DNA of 64,000 nucleotides from JAWXUC01 sp044432975 (GTDB taxonomy: Bacteria; Pseudomonadota; Alphaproteobacteria; RF32; CAG-239): positions 76,900-140,899 of the forward strand of contig JAWXUC010000003.1 of assembly GCA_044432975.1 (NCBI GenBank), in the 5' to 3' direction. The translations under genes and the position numbers were made by a program. Under the pieces are notes generated by a model. It was not told the origin of the DNA and did no database searches. It was given only the letters and a program-made list of their open reading frames with translations. Shown piece by piece: positions 1 through 8,098 of this stretch. Position 1 is the first letter of the stretch; every line of letters starts with the position of its first letter.

Positions 1-714
1 ATCTATTGAAGTTTGATGATTGATATCAAACATCCACGAAATTGTTGCGACAAGATCATCTGAGTTGCTTTTTATTTCTGAACGTGGATACAAAACCCTT
101 TCTTTAAAGCAATCAATCGCTATGGGATTTATAGGGCCATAAATAAACTCTTTATCTGTTGCAGGAAGCCAAGCTTTTATGTGATTATCAAACTCTTGCT
201 TTAACATATAAAAGTTTGCAATTTTATCTGCATCCATTGCCAAAAACAAAATTTGTTTAATGTCGTTTTTTAAGTCTTCATCTTTAATTGCAAGGTAATC
301 TTCATCTTGATAAAACTCCTCAATCAAATGACCATGATGACGAACAGGTAAAATAATTCTGGGATCATTATACTCTGGCATTTCGGCTAAAATCATAGCG
401 CCTAAAGTACCATGATCAACTGGAGATTTATTAAGATTATATTCATTATCACCTGTCGATTTATAATAGATTTCTTCAATTTCTCTAAAACGACCTATAT
501 CATGTAAAATATATGCGGTTTTAGCACATTTAACAAAATCTTGAGGTTTGTTTTGAAAAGAAACTTCATGCTTAAAAATATAGTTACCCGCACCAACAAC
601 TTGAAGAGAATGCCTAATTTTTTCATAAGCATAAGCTTTGCAATCGTCATCACTTTTTACAATATCTAATGTTTTTTGATATGTATCATGCAATAAATTT
701 ATTTCTTTTTTCAT
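1..714 (-). CDS. HD-domain metal-dependent phosphohydrolase (3' end beyond window)
   Basis: Reading on the minus strand from the ATG at 714 gives 238 codons with no stop, so the gene runs off the left edge. HD-superfamily landmarks are visible: an early His in KIRHSLQV, the paired His-Asp in YILHDIGRF near residue 75, a later His in PVDHG, and HHGH near residue 125. These are the metal ligands expected of HD phosphohydrolases, which act on nucleotides or phosphoesters. There is no HD-GYP signature and no synthetase domain in the visible part. The substrate cannot be told. A long palindromic element lies directly upstream. Confidence 0.75.
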   Translation of the reverse strand, partial: MKKEINLLHDTYQKTLDIVKSDDDCKAYAYEKIRHSLQVVGAGNYIFKHEVSFQNKPQDFVKCAKTAYILHDIGRFREIEEIYYKSTGDNEYNLNKSPVDHGTLGAMILAEMPEYNDPRIILPVRHHGHLIEEFYQDEDYLAIKDEDLKNDIKQILFLAMDADKIANFYMLKQEFDNHIKAWLPATDKEFIYGPINPIAIDCFKERVLYPRSEIKSNSDDLVATISWMFDINHQTSID

Positions 715-765
715 AATGAATAATGTATAAATTATAATTGTTAAAAAAAGTATAACAGAAGATTT

Positions 766-925
766 AGACCATTTTACGAAAAGATAGAATATGCCTGTGA
801 AGGATTTTGTTTTTTGAATTTATTTTTATTTATGAAGTGTAGTGGACTACAGTTTATAAATAAAAATAAAGAACAAAAAGCAAAAGACGAGCAAAGGGAT
901 TCTATCTTTTCGTAAAAGGGTCTAA
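766..925. repeat. Long imperfect palindrome, MITE-like
   Basis: The two ends are inverted copies: TAGACC then TTACGAAAAGATAGAAT at 766-791, and ATTCTATCTTTTCGTAA then GGTCTA at 899-925. The similarity continues inward through TTTATTTTTATTTAT-type blocks to a centre near 846, so almost the whole 160 bp can fold into one stem-loop. No transposase is encoded. The architecture is that of a non-autonomous miniature element, or of a single very long RNA hairpin if transcribed. Confidence 0.75.
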
Positions 926-1126
926 GATAAGGTAGATTTATCTTTTGATTGGATTGTACCGTTACGAATTGCAAAAGCAATTCTACTTGTACGAAAAGAC
1001 TAAGTCTTGCTTCGGCTAAAGCCTAGCAACACTAAGTGTATTTTGCCGCGCTGCGCTCGCAATGACACAGACTAGATAAGTTTCAAACTTGCTTCGCAAA
1101 TTCGTCTGCAGTATGAAGCCAACAAA
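926..1126. other. Gene-free stretch with half of a dispersed palindromic repeat
   Basis: No reading frame here looks coding. Positions 1044-1066 contain CCGCGCTGCGCTCGCAATGAC, one arm of the repeat family whose two-armed copies are at 17196, 42822 and 50919. A small inverted repeat AATTGC..GCAATT lies at 967-982. Nothing else is recognised. Confidence 0.5.
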
Positions 1127-1156
1127 AAACCCCTAGTTGAAACTAGGGGTTTTTTA
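1127..1156 (-). terminator. Intrinsic terminator of the tRNA-Cys/tRNA-Asn unit
   Basis: ACCCCTAGTT pairs with AACTAGGGGT around a short loop. On the minus strand it is followed by a run of T residues just past the 3' end of tRNA-Asn. The A-run on the other side would also let it work on the plus strand. Confidence 0.85.
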
Positions 1157-1157
1157 T

Positions 1158-1232
1158 TGGCTCCGACTGCAAGATTCGAACTTGCGACCAATCGGTTAAC
1201 AGCCGATTGCTCTACCACTGAGCTAAGTCGGA
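1158..1232 (-). tRNA. tRNA-Asn (GTT)
   Basis: The minus strand folds into a complete cloverleaf: acceptor TCCGACT/AGTCGGA, D-arm with GTGGTAGAGC, anticodon loop with GTT between CTGTTAACC, and T-loop TTCGAAT. The 3' CCA is encoded at 1158-1160. It is the second gene of a two-tRNA unit behind tRNA-Cys. Confidence 0.97.
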
Positions 1233-1256
1233 ATAATAATTACTACCAAAATATTT

Positions 1257-1331
1257 TGGAGGCCGATACCGGAATCGAACCAGTGTACAAGGATTTGCAG
1301 TCCTCTGCATGAGCCACTCTGCCAATCGGCC
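1257..1331 (-). tRNA. tRNA-Cys (GCA)
   Basis: The minus strand gives acceptor GGCCGAT/ATCGGCC, anticodon GCA in ACTGCAAA, T-loop TTCGATT and an encoded CCA at 1257-1259. First gene of the tRNA unit, 24 nt before tRNA-Asn. Both of these ordinary tRNAs encode CCA, which is useful for comparison with the unusual tRNA-like RNAs near 56.7 kb. Confidence 0.96.
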
Positions 1332-1347
1332 ATCAGCGATAAAAATA

Positions 1348-1375
1348 GTTATACATTAATTTTTCACAACGTCAA
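1348..1375 (-). promoter_or_regulatory. Promoter of the tRNA-Cys/tRNA-Asn unit
   Basis: On the minus strand a TTGACG -35 (1370-1375) and a TATAAC -10 (1348-1353) are separated by 16 nt, about 15 nt upstream of tRNA-Cys. Confidence 0.7.
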
Positions 1376-1432
1376 TATTTTTTTTTACTTTTTTTAAAAA
1401 AAATATTATAACTTTAATTAAAGGAAAAAAAT

Positions 1433-1852
1433 ATGAAAATAGCAATTGCATCAGACCACGGAGGTTTTGAGATAAAACAACAACTTATATCTCATTATCA
1501 AAATTTAATAGACTTAGGATGTTATGACAACAGTTCTTGTGATTATCCAGATATTGCAAAAAAAATGAAAGAATCTATCTTAAATAATAACGCAGAAATC
1601 GGAATTTTAATCTGTGGAACAGGAATCGGAATATCTATTGCTGCAAATAGATATAAAGGAATCCGCGCTGCTATATTATATGATGACTTTAGCGCACAAG
1701 CGGCAAAAGAACACAACAACGCAAATATTATTGTTTTTGGTGGCAGAACAATGGGAATTAATGATATTATTAAAAGAATCGACATTTTCTTAAATGCACA
1801 ATATGAAGGTGGCAGACACCAAAACAGAATCAACAAAATAGAGGAGTTATAA
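1433..1852 (+). CDS. rpiB: Ribose-5-phosphate isomerase B
   Basis: RpiB interconverts ribose 5-phosphate and ribulose 5-phosphate in the cytoplasmic non-oxidative pentose phosphate pathway. The 139-residue length is typical. Family signatures are clear: IASDHGG at the N-terminus, CDYPD near residue 36, the GILICGTGIGISIAANR loop near residue 57, EHNNAN near residue 93, and C-terminal EGGRHQNRI. The catalytic Cys sits in the ICGTGIG loop. An AAGGA ribosome site precedes the ATG. The gene shares one base with glyA (TAATG), so the two are probably translationally coupled, a pairing common in alphaproteobacteria. Confidence 0.95.
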   Translation: MKIAIASDHGGFEIKQQLISHYQNLIDLGCYDNSSCDYPDIAKKMKESILNNNAEIGILICGTGIGISIAANRYKGIRAAILYDDFSAQAAKEHNNANIIVFGGRTMGINDIIKRIDIFLNAQYEGGRHQNRINKIEEL

Positions 1853-3234
1853 TGAACAACATGGACTTACATCAACAAGATGTTGAAATCTTTGAGGCAA
1901 TTGCCTTAGAACTTGACAGACAAAAAAATTCTATAGAACTAATTGCATCTGAGAACTTTGTTTCTACAGCTGTTTTAGAAGCTCAAGGTTCTATATTAAC
2001 CAACAAATATGCAGAAGGATACCCTTATAAACGTTATTATGGCGGATGTGAGTTTGTTGATATTGTTGAAGACTTGGCAATTGAGCGTGCAAAAAAATTA
2101 TTCAACTGTGAATATGTTAATGTACAACCTCACTCAGGATCTCAAGCAAACACTGCTGTTTTTGCAGCTTTATTACAACCAAATGATGTTATTTTAGGAA
2201 TGAAACTTTCTGCTGGTGGACACTTAACACACGGTTCAAAGGTTTCTTTATCTGGTAGATGGTTAAACTCTGTTGGATATGGCGTAAAACAAGATACAGG
2301 TAAAATTGATTATGAAGAATTAAGAGCAAAAGCACATGAACATAAGCCAAAATTAATTATTGCTGGTGGTTCTGCGTATCCTAGAGCTATTAATTATGAT
2401 ATATTTAGAGAAATTGCAGATGAAGTTGGAGCATATTTAATGGTAGATATGGCACACTTTGCTGGGCTTGTTGCTGGAGGTATTTTAGATAATCCATGCG
2501 ACTGGGCAGACATTGTTACAACAACAACTCACAAAACATTACGCGGACCTCGTGGTGGAATGATTTTAACCAACAATGAAGAAATCGCAAAAAAAATAAA
2601 TTTTGCAGTTTTTCCAATGACTCAAGGTGGACCTTTAATGCACGTTATTGCCGCAAAAGCTGTTTGTTTTGCAGAAGCATTAACTCCTGAATTTGACACT
2701 TATGCTCAAGCTGTTGTTGACAACGCAAAAGCACTCGGAGAAACATTGGTATCAAGAGGCTTAAATTTGGTTTCTGGCGGTACAGACACACACTTATTAT
2801 TAGTGGATTTGCGCCCTAAAGGATTAACAGGTGATGTTGTTGAGAAAATTTTAGAAGAAGCAAATATTACATGTAATAAAAACGCAATTCCTTTTGACCC
2901 TCAACCACCAAAAATAACTTCTGGTATTAGACTTGGTACTCCTGCGGGAACATCTAGAGGTTTTGGGGTTGAAGAATTTAAGAAAATTGGACATTTGATT
3001 TGCGATGTTATTGATGCTCTTGATAAAGGGGACAGCGTGCAAAAAATTACTGCTTTTGTAAAAATGAAAGTGTTAGCATTGTGTCAACAATTCCCTCTTT
3101 ATAATATTGAAGAGCCAGAATATGAATACGAATATGTTGAAGATGTGGATGAAAGTGAAACTCAATATACAGAAGAAGAAACAGAAAATGATGATGTTGA
3201 GTATGAATATGTAGAAGATGATAGCGAAGAATAA
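1852..3234 (+). CDS. glyA: Serine hydroxymethyltransferase with acidic C-terminal tail
   Basis: GlyA converts serine and tetrahydrofolate to glycine and 5,10-methylene-THF using PLP. The PLP lysine lies in TTTTHKTLRGPRGG near residue 230, and substrate-site landmarks such as SENFVS, YAEGYPYKRYYGG and SGSQAN are present. The catalytic part ends near residue 420, as is normal for the family. About 40 extra residues follow, made almost only of Glu, Asp, Tyr, Val and Thr with repeats of YEYEYVED. The tail is in frame and ends at a single stop. Its role is unknown. An alternative start is the second ATG at 1861. Confidence 0.96.
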   Translation: MNNMDLHQQDVEIFEAIALELDRQKNSIELIASENFVSTAVLEAQGSILTNKYAEGYPYKRYYGGCEFVDIVEDLAIERAKKLFNCEYVNVQPHSGSQANTAVFAALLQPNDVILGMKLSAGGHLTHGSKVSLSGRWLNSVGYGVKQDTGKIDYEELRAKAHEHKPKLIIAGGSAYPRAINYDIFREIADEVGAYLMVDMAHFAGLVAGGILDNPCDWADIVTTTTHKTLRGPRGGMILTNNEEIAKKINFAVFPMTQGGPLMHVIAAKAVCFAEALTPEFDTYAQAVVDNAKALGETLVSRGLNLVSGGTDTHLLLVDLRPKGLTGDVVEKILEEANITCNKNAIPFDPQPPKITSGIRLGTPAGTSRGFGVEEFKKIGHLICDVIDALDKGDSVQKITAFVKMKVLALCQQFPLYNIEEPEYEYEYVEDVDESETQYTEEETENDDVEYEYVEDDSEE

Positions 3235-3757
3235 ATCATTGTGCTTGTCGCTGATTTGTAGGGGCGATTATTAATCGCCATCATTGCCGTAAGGCAATGA
3301 AAATAAGGATATTTACTGTCGGGAGACCAGTGGTCTCCCCTACATTTTTCAGTGCACAATACAATCAATTAATTTTGGATTAGATATATAGCGAAATGAC
3401 TATATTTTGGAGATTTGCGATCTTCTAATTTTAAAAATCGGAAGATGCCTGAGCCCATAAATTCTTTATGGGCGGCATGACGTTTTTTGTGGGACGCATG
3501 CAATGCGTCCCCTACAACTACTCCGTCGCCTTTGGCGCCACCCCTTCACTTGTGAAGGAGAATTTTAATCACACATTGAATGAGTTTTGTCATTGCGAGC
3601 GAAAGCGAAGTAATCCAGTTAAACAAATAATCATTTTTCAGGGATGCCGAGGGCGTCGTCCCCTACAATTATTATTGTCATTGCGCAACAAAATTTATTT
3701 ATGGGTAGTATGACATTTTTTAAAGGTACGGTCAACTACAACGTAATTTAATATACA
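3235..3757. repeat. Cluster of REP-type palindromes and other dispersed repeats
   Basis: There is no credible gene here. REP-type hairpins with a GTAG foot lie at 3258-3279 (plus), 3321-3343, 3491-3515 and 3641-3666 (all minus). Other hairpins are CATTGCC/GGCAATG at 3282-3299, CTTCACTTGTGAAG at 3544-3557 and CCCATAAA..TTTATGGG near 3453-3473. An arm of the CATTGCGAGCG repeat lies at 3592-3616, with a remnant near 3676. The segment 3404-3482 resembles parts of the 11.8-12.0 kb repeat (GCGATCTTC, GCCCATAAA, CATGACG). Confidence 0.7.
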
Positions 3758-3797
3758 ATAATAAAAAAGAGCTCTGAAATTAAGAGCTCTTTTTTGT
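3758..3797. terminator. Bidirectional terminator
   Basis: AAAAAAGAGCTC and GAGCTCTTTTTT flank a short loop. The element sits immediately past the stop of the large minus-strand gene, whose terminator it should be. Confidence 0.85.
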
Positions 3798-3799
3798 TG

Positions 3800-6700
3800 T
3801 TATCTACCTTGTTGTTGACGCAACGCTTTTGTAGTGTTTTGCGTTCCTTCTTCTTGTCTGGTGATGTTTTTCCAAACATTCTTAAGTTTTGTCATGATAT
3901 CGTCTTTTCCTTTTGCGGTATCACAAGGTTTTGTTTTTCCTTCAAACAAGTATTGGTTGATATCATAAATCTCAACAGTACTGTTTTCTTTATATTTACT
4001 CATATCTGGGTTAAGATCTGGTCTTCTTGATCCTTTTATTACCTTACCTCTATCATCATTTGAAGTTGTCATTGTAGCATAATCACCAAAATGAGTTAAA
4101 GTTATAGTATTATTCATATTAGTTCTACTAATATTTGATTCATTCAAACTTTGTCTTGCTTGATTAATACCTTCTTTTCTTTCTTCTGGTTTTGTTGACA
4201 TGCCAGCAGATGTTAATTTTTTATTGAATTCTATTTTTCTTTTTAACAAATACTTATCCATATCAACGCTAGGAGCTTCTGATTGTCTTTCTGCTTCAAC
4301 ACGAGTTGCATAATTATCATAATGCTTTTTAGTCGCTTCAGACTTATCTGATGGCTCATGACCATAAACAATTTTGTATTCTTCCATTAAAAGATCTGCT
4401 TTTTCTTCTTTATGAGCTGGAAGTTGCTTTGGAACCTTATGTTCTGGTAAAACTTTTGGCTCTTCATGAGCTGGAAGTTGCTTTGGAACCTTATGTTCTG
4501 GCAAAACTTTTGGACCATCTACTGGAGGAAGAACTTTACCTTTACCTCTAATTTTATCTAATAAAGAACCCACACGCTCTTTTGTCTTCTTAAAGTTGCT
4601 TGTTGCCCAACCGAAGATACCTGGAGCATCTGGAGCTTGGTGATGGATTGTTTGAGCATCTGAAACAACAACATCATGAGTAGTTGTAACTGTGTGCATT
4701 GAACCACCATGATCAGCATAAGTTCTAAAGCCATCAGGATTCATTCCATCTTGTCCGATTGTTGAACGAGCAACACCATCTGGTCCCATTTCTGAGTTAA
4801 ATCCTAATACACCATCATTTTGACCAATTGTACCAGCAACGTGCCCTACTTGGTTGTGGCCACTTGTAAACATATCTGTAACTCTGAATGTGTCTATACC
4901 TTGTTGTGATGGAGTAAAGTTTCCGTTTGCATCAAACATATTTGCAAGAGCCTTAATATCTCCTGTCTCTAAACCTCTATCAGCAGCATATCCTGCACCA
5001 TAAAGTTTATTAAAGCCATTGCTTTGAACGTCTGCACCACCTTGAACATGTAAAGTTTGATTATCTGGAGTTATACCACCTGCATTGCTCCATTCATTAA
5101 TAACCCTTGCTGGTTCTAGTGGTGGTTGATCTGGGTGAGCAGCATTATATGCTTCTACTTCTTTCATCATATAATCAAGTTTTTCAGGATTGCTAGAAAA
5201 TCTATGTTCTTTTAAGAAGTTTTCTGTATCTTGAACAACACCTTCTTTATATTCTACATGAGTTTCTGTTCTAGTTTCTGTTCTGGCTGCAATTTCTTCT
5301 TTGGTCATAAAGGCTTCGTTGCCTTCCATAAAAGCTTGAGCGCCTGCACGACCTGCCATTGCACCACCAATTACAGCACCTGCATTTGCAGCTCCCCACA
5401 TTACAGATTCCCATGTACTTAAGCCATCTTTTTTGGCTTGTGCGTAAGAGCTTGCACCACCAGTAACAGCACCAACACCCATTGCACCATAACCACAGAT
5501 TGCAGCGGCTCCTGGGTTACCTGTAGCAGCAAAACCTAAAGCTGCAGCACCTAAAGTTGTTGTGGCAACAGTACCAAGCATTTGTTTGTCTTGGAAAAAC
5601 TCTTTTAAGCCATATTTTTTACCTGCTTTTTTTGCTTCTTTGCGTTTTTTCATGATATTAATAGCAGTCATTGTCAAACCAGCACCAACTGCAACAGCAC
5701 CAACTGCAAGACCTGAAACACTAGTATGTGCAACAGTATACGCAGATGCTAATGAAATACCTGCAGCAGTAACAGCAGAAATAGCCAATTTAGAACCTAC
5801 TGATTTTAATTGTTTAATACGAGCTTGACGTTTTGTTGTATAACCATCTTGTCTTGTTGCAGCCATTTTATCAATATCAGCAACTTTGTTATACATTTTT
5901 CCAATAACTGGAGTACCTCTACCCAATTTTTGGTTCATTCTGTTTGCAAGACCATCAACTGCGTTTACTTGATAATCCATTGCTGTATTAAAACCATTAT
6001 GAGAAATTGTCATTGGTCTTTCAACATTTGTAAGTTTACCAATAAATTCTCTTAAATGTTTTTGATCAGTAAACTTTTTAGGATGTTCTGAAGTTGCATC
6101 TTTAATAAGCTCTTCTGAATTATGAATGGTATGCAACTTTGAAGCTAATTCAAGTTCTAAGTTATCTTGTAAAGTTTCATTATCAAGTTGTGTTTTTCCA
6201 CCTAATGATTTGAAAACAACATCAGATTTTGCAAGCTCAATAACTCGGTCTAATTTACCGCCTTTAATAAGCTCTCCTTTATCATCAAACTGTTCTTCTT
6301 TTTGACCTTTTTCATCCAAGAAATGATAGTTCTTCAATGCGTCCATAACTTCTTGAGAAGGCATCATTCCTTCTAATGCCTTATTATTGTCATCAAAAGT
6401 TTTATCAACAACAGCAGCATCGTTTTCTGTAATATCTTTTAAATTCCAAACATCATCATAATCACTCATTAAGCCATCTAGAGTTTCTCTATTGCCTTTA
6501 ATAGTGTTTAATTTTGCGGCATCTTCTTTAACGTTTGCATCTAACTCTTTTTCTCTGGCATCAAACATATAATTATAGCCGTCATAAATATCTGCAGTGT
6601 TTGTGAAGTCTGCAAAGAATTCTTCTTGATGAGCTGCCATATTATCTGATAATTCATCCATTCTACCTGTAATTTTATTTAAGGCCTCTTGATTGGCTTT

Positions 6701-7867
6701 AACTTCTGGATCTTGAACATCTTTGCCAGTAATTATAGCCTTTAGTGATTGGCAACTATCTGCTAAAACTCTTGGAGGAGTAATGACTAATAGCTGCTCA
6801 TTATTTGCAATGCCTTGAGCAAATTTTGTGTCAAATTCTACTTTTTGAGAAGTGCTTAAATCATCTACTCTTGAAGCAAGCTCTTGTTGTCTTTCAAGAT
6901 TTCCACTAGCCGCTTGCATCTCTGTATCTGAAACAACATCCATAGTTCTTAAAGTATAAACAACTGCTGTATTAAAAATCACTGCATTTTCATCTGATGT
7001 TTTACTTCTAACACGATGTAAAACAGATTCTGCAACTTGTTCTTCTACTTGTAACCCCTCATCTTTAGGAGTTCTTTGGATTCCTGTTTTTGGAGTTCTT
7101 TGGATTCCCGTTTCTGGAGTTCTTTGGATTCCTGTTTCTGGGGTTCTTTGGATTCCTGTTTCTGGAGCATCTTCTTTTACTGTAACAACAGGCTCAAAAT
7201 CTGTATATCCTCTTGCAGCATCTTGAAGTTCTTCCTGAAGCTCTTCTTCATACCAAGAATCGTCTACTTCGGTTGTTTCTTTTGTAGGTTCTTCTTTGGC
7301 AACTTCATCTTTTTGTTTAGCTTTCCAATCTTCAAACTCTTTTTTATAAAAAGCACCAACACTTTGATCTGTTCCGTGTTCTACATGATCATTAAATAAT
7401 CTTTCAAACTCTTCTCTTGCTGTTTCTTTTCCTTCTGTGCCAAAATTATTTTCTTCTAAGAATTTATTAAATAAAGCTTGTTCTTCTTGATAAGCCTTTT
7501 CTTCAGCTTTTTCTTTTGCGCTTAAAACAGAGCCAACAACTTCTGCTATTTTTTCTTTCTTTTCATCTGTAAGGCTTTCTTTTTCTTCAGAAAGTATAGC
7601 ATTACCATGAATATCCATTTCTGCTTTGGCAGGAGATTTTTCATCAGCCAAGACCGTTTTGTCTTTAGCGCCTTCGTTATATTTTCCTGAATACATGTTT
7701 AAAACACTATCAGGAAACTTATATACTGTATTATTTAAGGTAAATTCACCCTTCTTTAATATTGCCATTTCGCTTTTAGTAAGTTGCCCAGCAGAAATCT
7801 TTGCACTTAAGTTTGATAGAAATTCTTCTACAGTTTGTTTTCTTGCAACAGTTTTATCCTTAGCCAT
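3800..7867 (-). CDS. Very large protein of unknown function (1355 aa)
   Basis: I do not recognise this protein. The start at 7867 (MAKDKTVARKQ) is preferred over an upstream in-frame ATG because AAGGAG lies just before it. It begins with a hydrophilic, Lys/Glu-rich region predicted to be helical. Four copies of an 8-residue unit TGIQRTPE lie near residues 234-266. A long Ala/Gly-rich hydrophobic block lies near residues 696-846 and could hold several membrane segments. Two copies of a unit with VLPEHKVPKQLPAHE lie near residues 1117-1152. There is no N-terminal signal peptide. A large, repeat-containing protein with an internal hydrophobic block could be a secreted effector or surface factor, but that is inference. 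It is monocistronic with its own terminator. Confidence 0.7.
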   Translation of the reverse strand: MAKDKTVARKQTVEEFLSNLSAKISAGQLTKSEMAILKKGEFTLNNTVYKFPDSVLNMYSGKYNEGAKDKTVLADEKSPAKAEMDIHGNAILSEEKESLTDEKKEKIAEVVGSVLSAKEKAEEKAYQEEQALFNKFLEENNFGTEGKETAREEFERLFNDHVEHGTDQSVGAFYKKEFEDWKAKQKDEVAKEEPTKETTEVDDSWYEEELQEELQDAARGYTDFEPVVTVKEDAPETGIQRTPETGIQRTPETGIQRTPKTGIQRTPKDEGLQVEEQVAESVLHRVRSKTSDENAVIFNTAVVYTLRTMDVVSDTEMQAASGNLERQQELASRVDDLSTSQKVEFDTKFAQGIANNEQLLVITPPRVLADSCQSLKAIITGKDVQDPEVKANQEALNKITGRMDELSDNMAAHQEEFFADFTNTADIYDGYNYMFDAREKELDANVKEDAAKLNTIKGNRETLDGLMSDYDDVWNLKDITENDAAVVDKTFDDNNKALEGMMPSQEVMDALKNYHFLDEKGQKEEQFDDKGELIKGGKLDRVIELAKSDVVFKSLGGKTQLDNETLQDNLELELASKLHTIHNSEELIKDATSEHPKKFTDQKHLREFIGKLTNVERPMTISHNGFNTAMDYQVNAVDGLANRMNQKLGRGTPVIGKMYNKVADIDKMAATRQDGYTTKRQARIKQLKSVGSKLAISAVTAAGISLASAYTVAHTSVSGLAVGAVAVGAGLTMTAINIMKKRKEAKKAGKKYGLKEFFQDKQMLGTVATTTLGAAALGFAATGNPGAAAICGYGAMGVGAVTGGASSYAQAKKDGLSTWESVMWGAANAGAVIGGAMAGRAGAQAFMEGNEAFMTKEEIAARTETRTETHVEYKEGVVQDTENFLKEHRFSSNPEKLDYMMKEVEAYNAAHPDQPPLEPARVINEWSNAGGITPDNQTLHVQGGADVQSNGFNKLYGAGYAADRGLETGDIKALANMFDANGNFTPSQQGIDTFRVTDMFTSGHNQVGHVAGTIGQNDGVLGFNSEMGPDGVARSTIGQDGMNPDGFRTYADHGGSMHTVTTTHDVVVSDAQTIHHQAPDAPGIFGWATSNFKKTKERVGSLLDKIRGKGKVLPPVDGPKVLPEHKVPKQLPAHEEPKVLPEHKVPKQLPAHKEEKADLLMEEYKIVYGHEPSDKSEATKKHYDNYATRVEAERQSEAPSVDMDKYLLKRKIEFNKKLTSAGMSTKPEERKEGINQARQSLNESNISRTNMNNTITLTHFGDYATMTTSNDDRGKVIKGSRRPDLNPDMSKYKENSTVEIYDINQYLFEGKTKPCDTAKGKDDIMTKLKNVWKNITRQEEGTQNTTKALRQQQGR
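4411..4515. repeat. Tandem duplication of a Pro/His/Lys-rich unit
   Basis: Two nearly identical copies of a roughly 60-bp segment (each with GAGCTGGAAGTTGCTTTGG on the plus strand) lie head to tail inside the large minus-strand gene. They encode two VPKQLPAHE..PKVLPEHK units in frame. Confidence 0.8.
7068..7166. repeat. 24-bp minisatellite, four units
   Basis: GGAGTTCTTTGGATTCCTGT-type units repeat about four times with few substitutions, inside the large minus-strand gene. They encode TGIQRTPE repeats. Unit number may vary between strains by slippage without breaking frame. Confidence 0.85.
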
Positions 7868-7968
7868 AATAAATTCTCCTTTATTTATATATACTAAACA
7901 TAATATCATAAAATTAAAATAAAGTAAATGACTTTTTTGTCCATTAATCGTGATAAACAAAATCTATC

Positions 7969-7995
7969 TTGACAGTAGGCTAAAAATTGTATAAA
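7969..7995 (+). promoter_or_regulatory. Putative promoter of the M23 peptidase-bactofilin-smpB-proS operon
   Basis: TTGACA at 7969-7974 and TATAAA at 7990-7995, spaced 15 nt, lie about 100 nt before the M23 gene. The hexamers are good but the spacer is short. Confidence 0.5.
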
Positions 7996-8098
7996 AAACA
8001 TCATTAGACATGGTTTTTCTTTAGAATTGCATTGTTTTGATGTGCAAAAAAAAATCAATTCTTTCTTAAAACACAACTTAAATGAGATTTAATAAAGT

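Noticed and set aside
774..980. Open frame on the minus strand inside the long palindrome
   Set aside because: It spans the palindrome, has no ribosome site, and its composition follows the repeat arms.
3468..3713. Open frame across the REP cluster
   Set aside because: It consists of translated palindromes and repeat arms with no ribosome site.
7068..7166. 24-bp tandem repeats as a CRISPR array
   Set aside because: Units are contiguous with no spacers and encode in-frame TGIQRTPE repeats.
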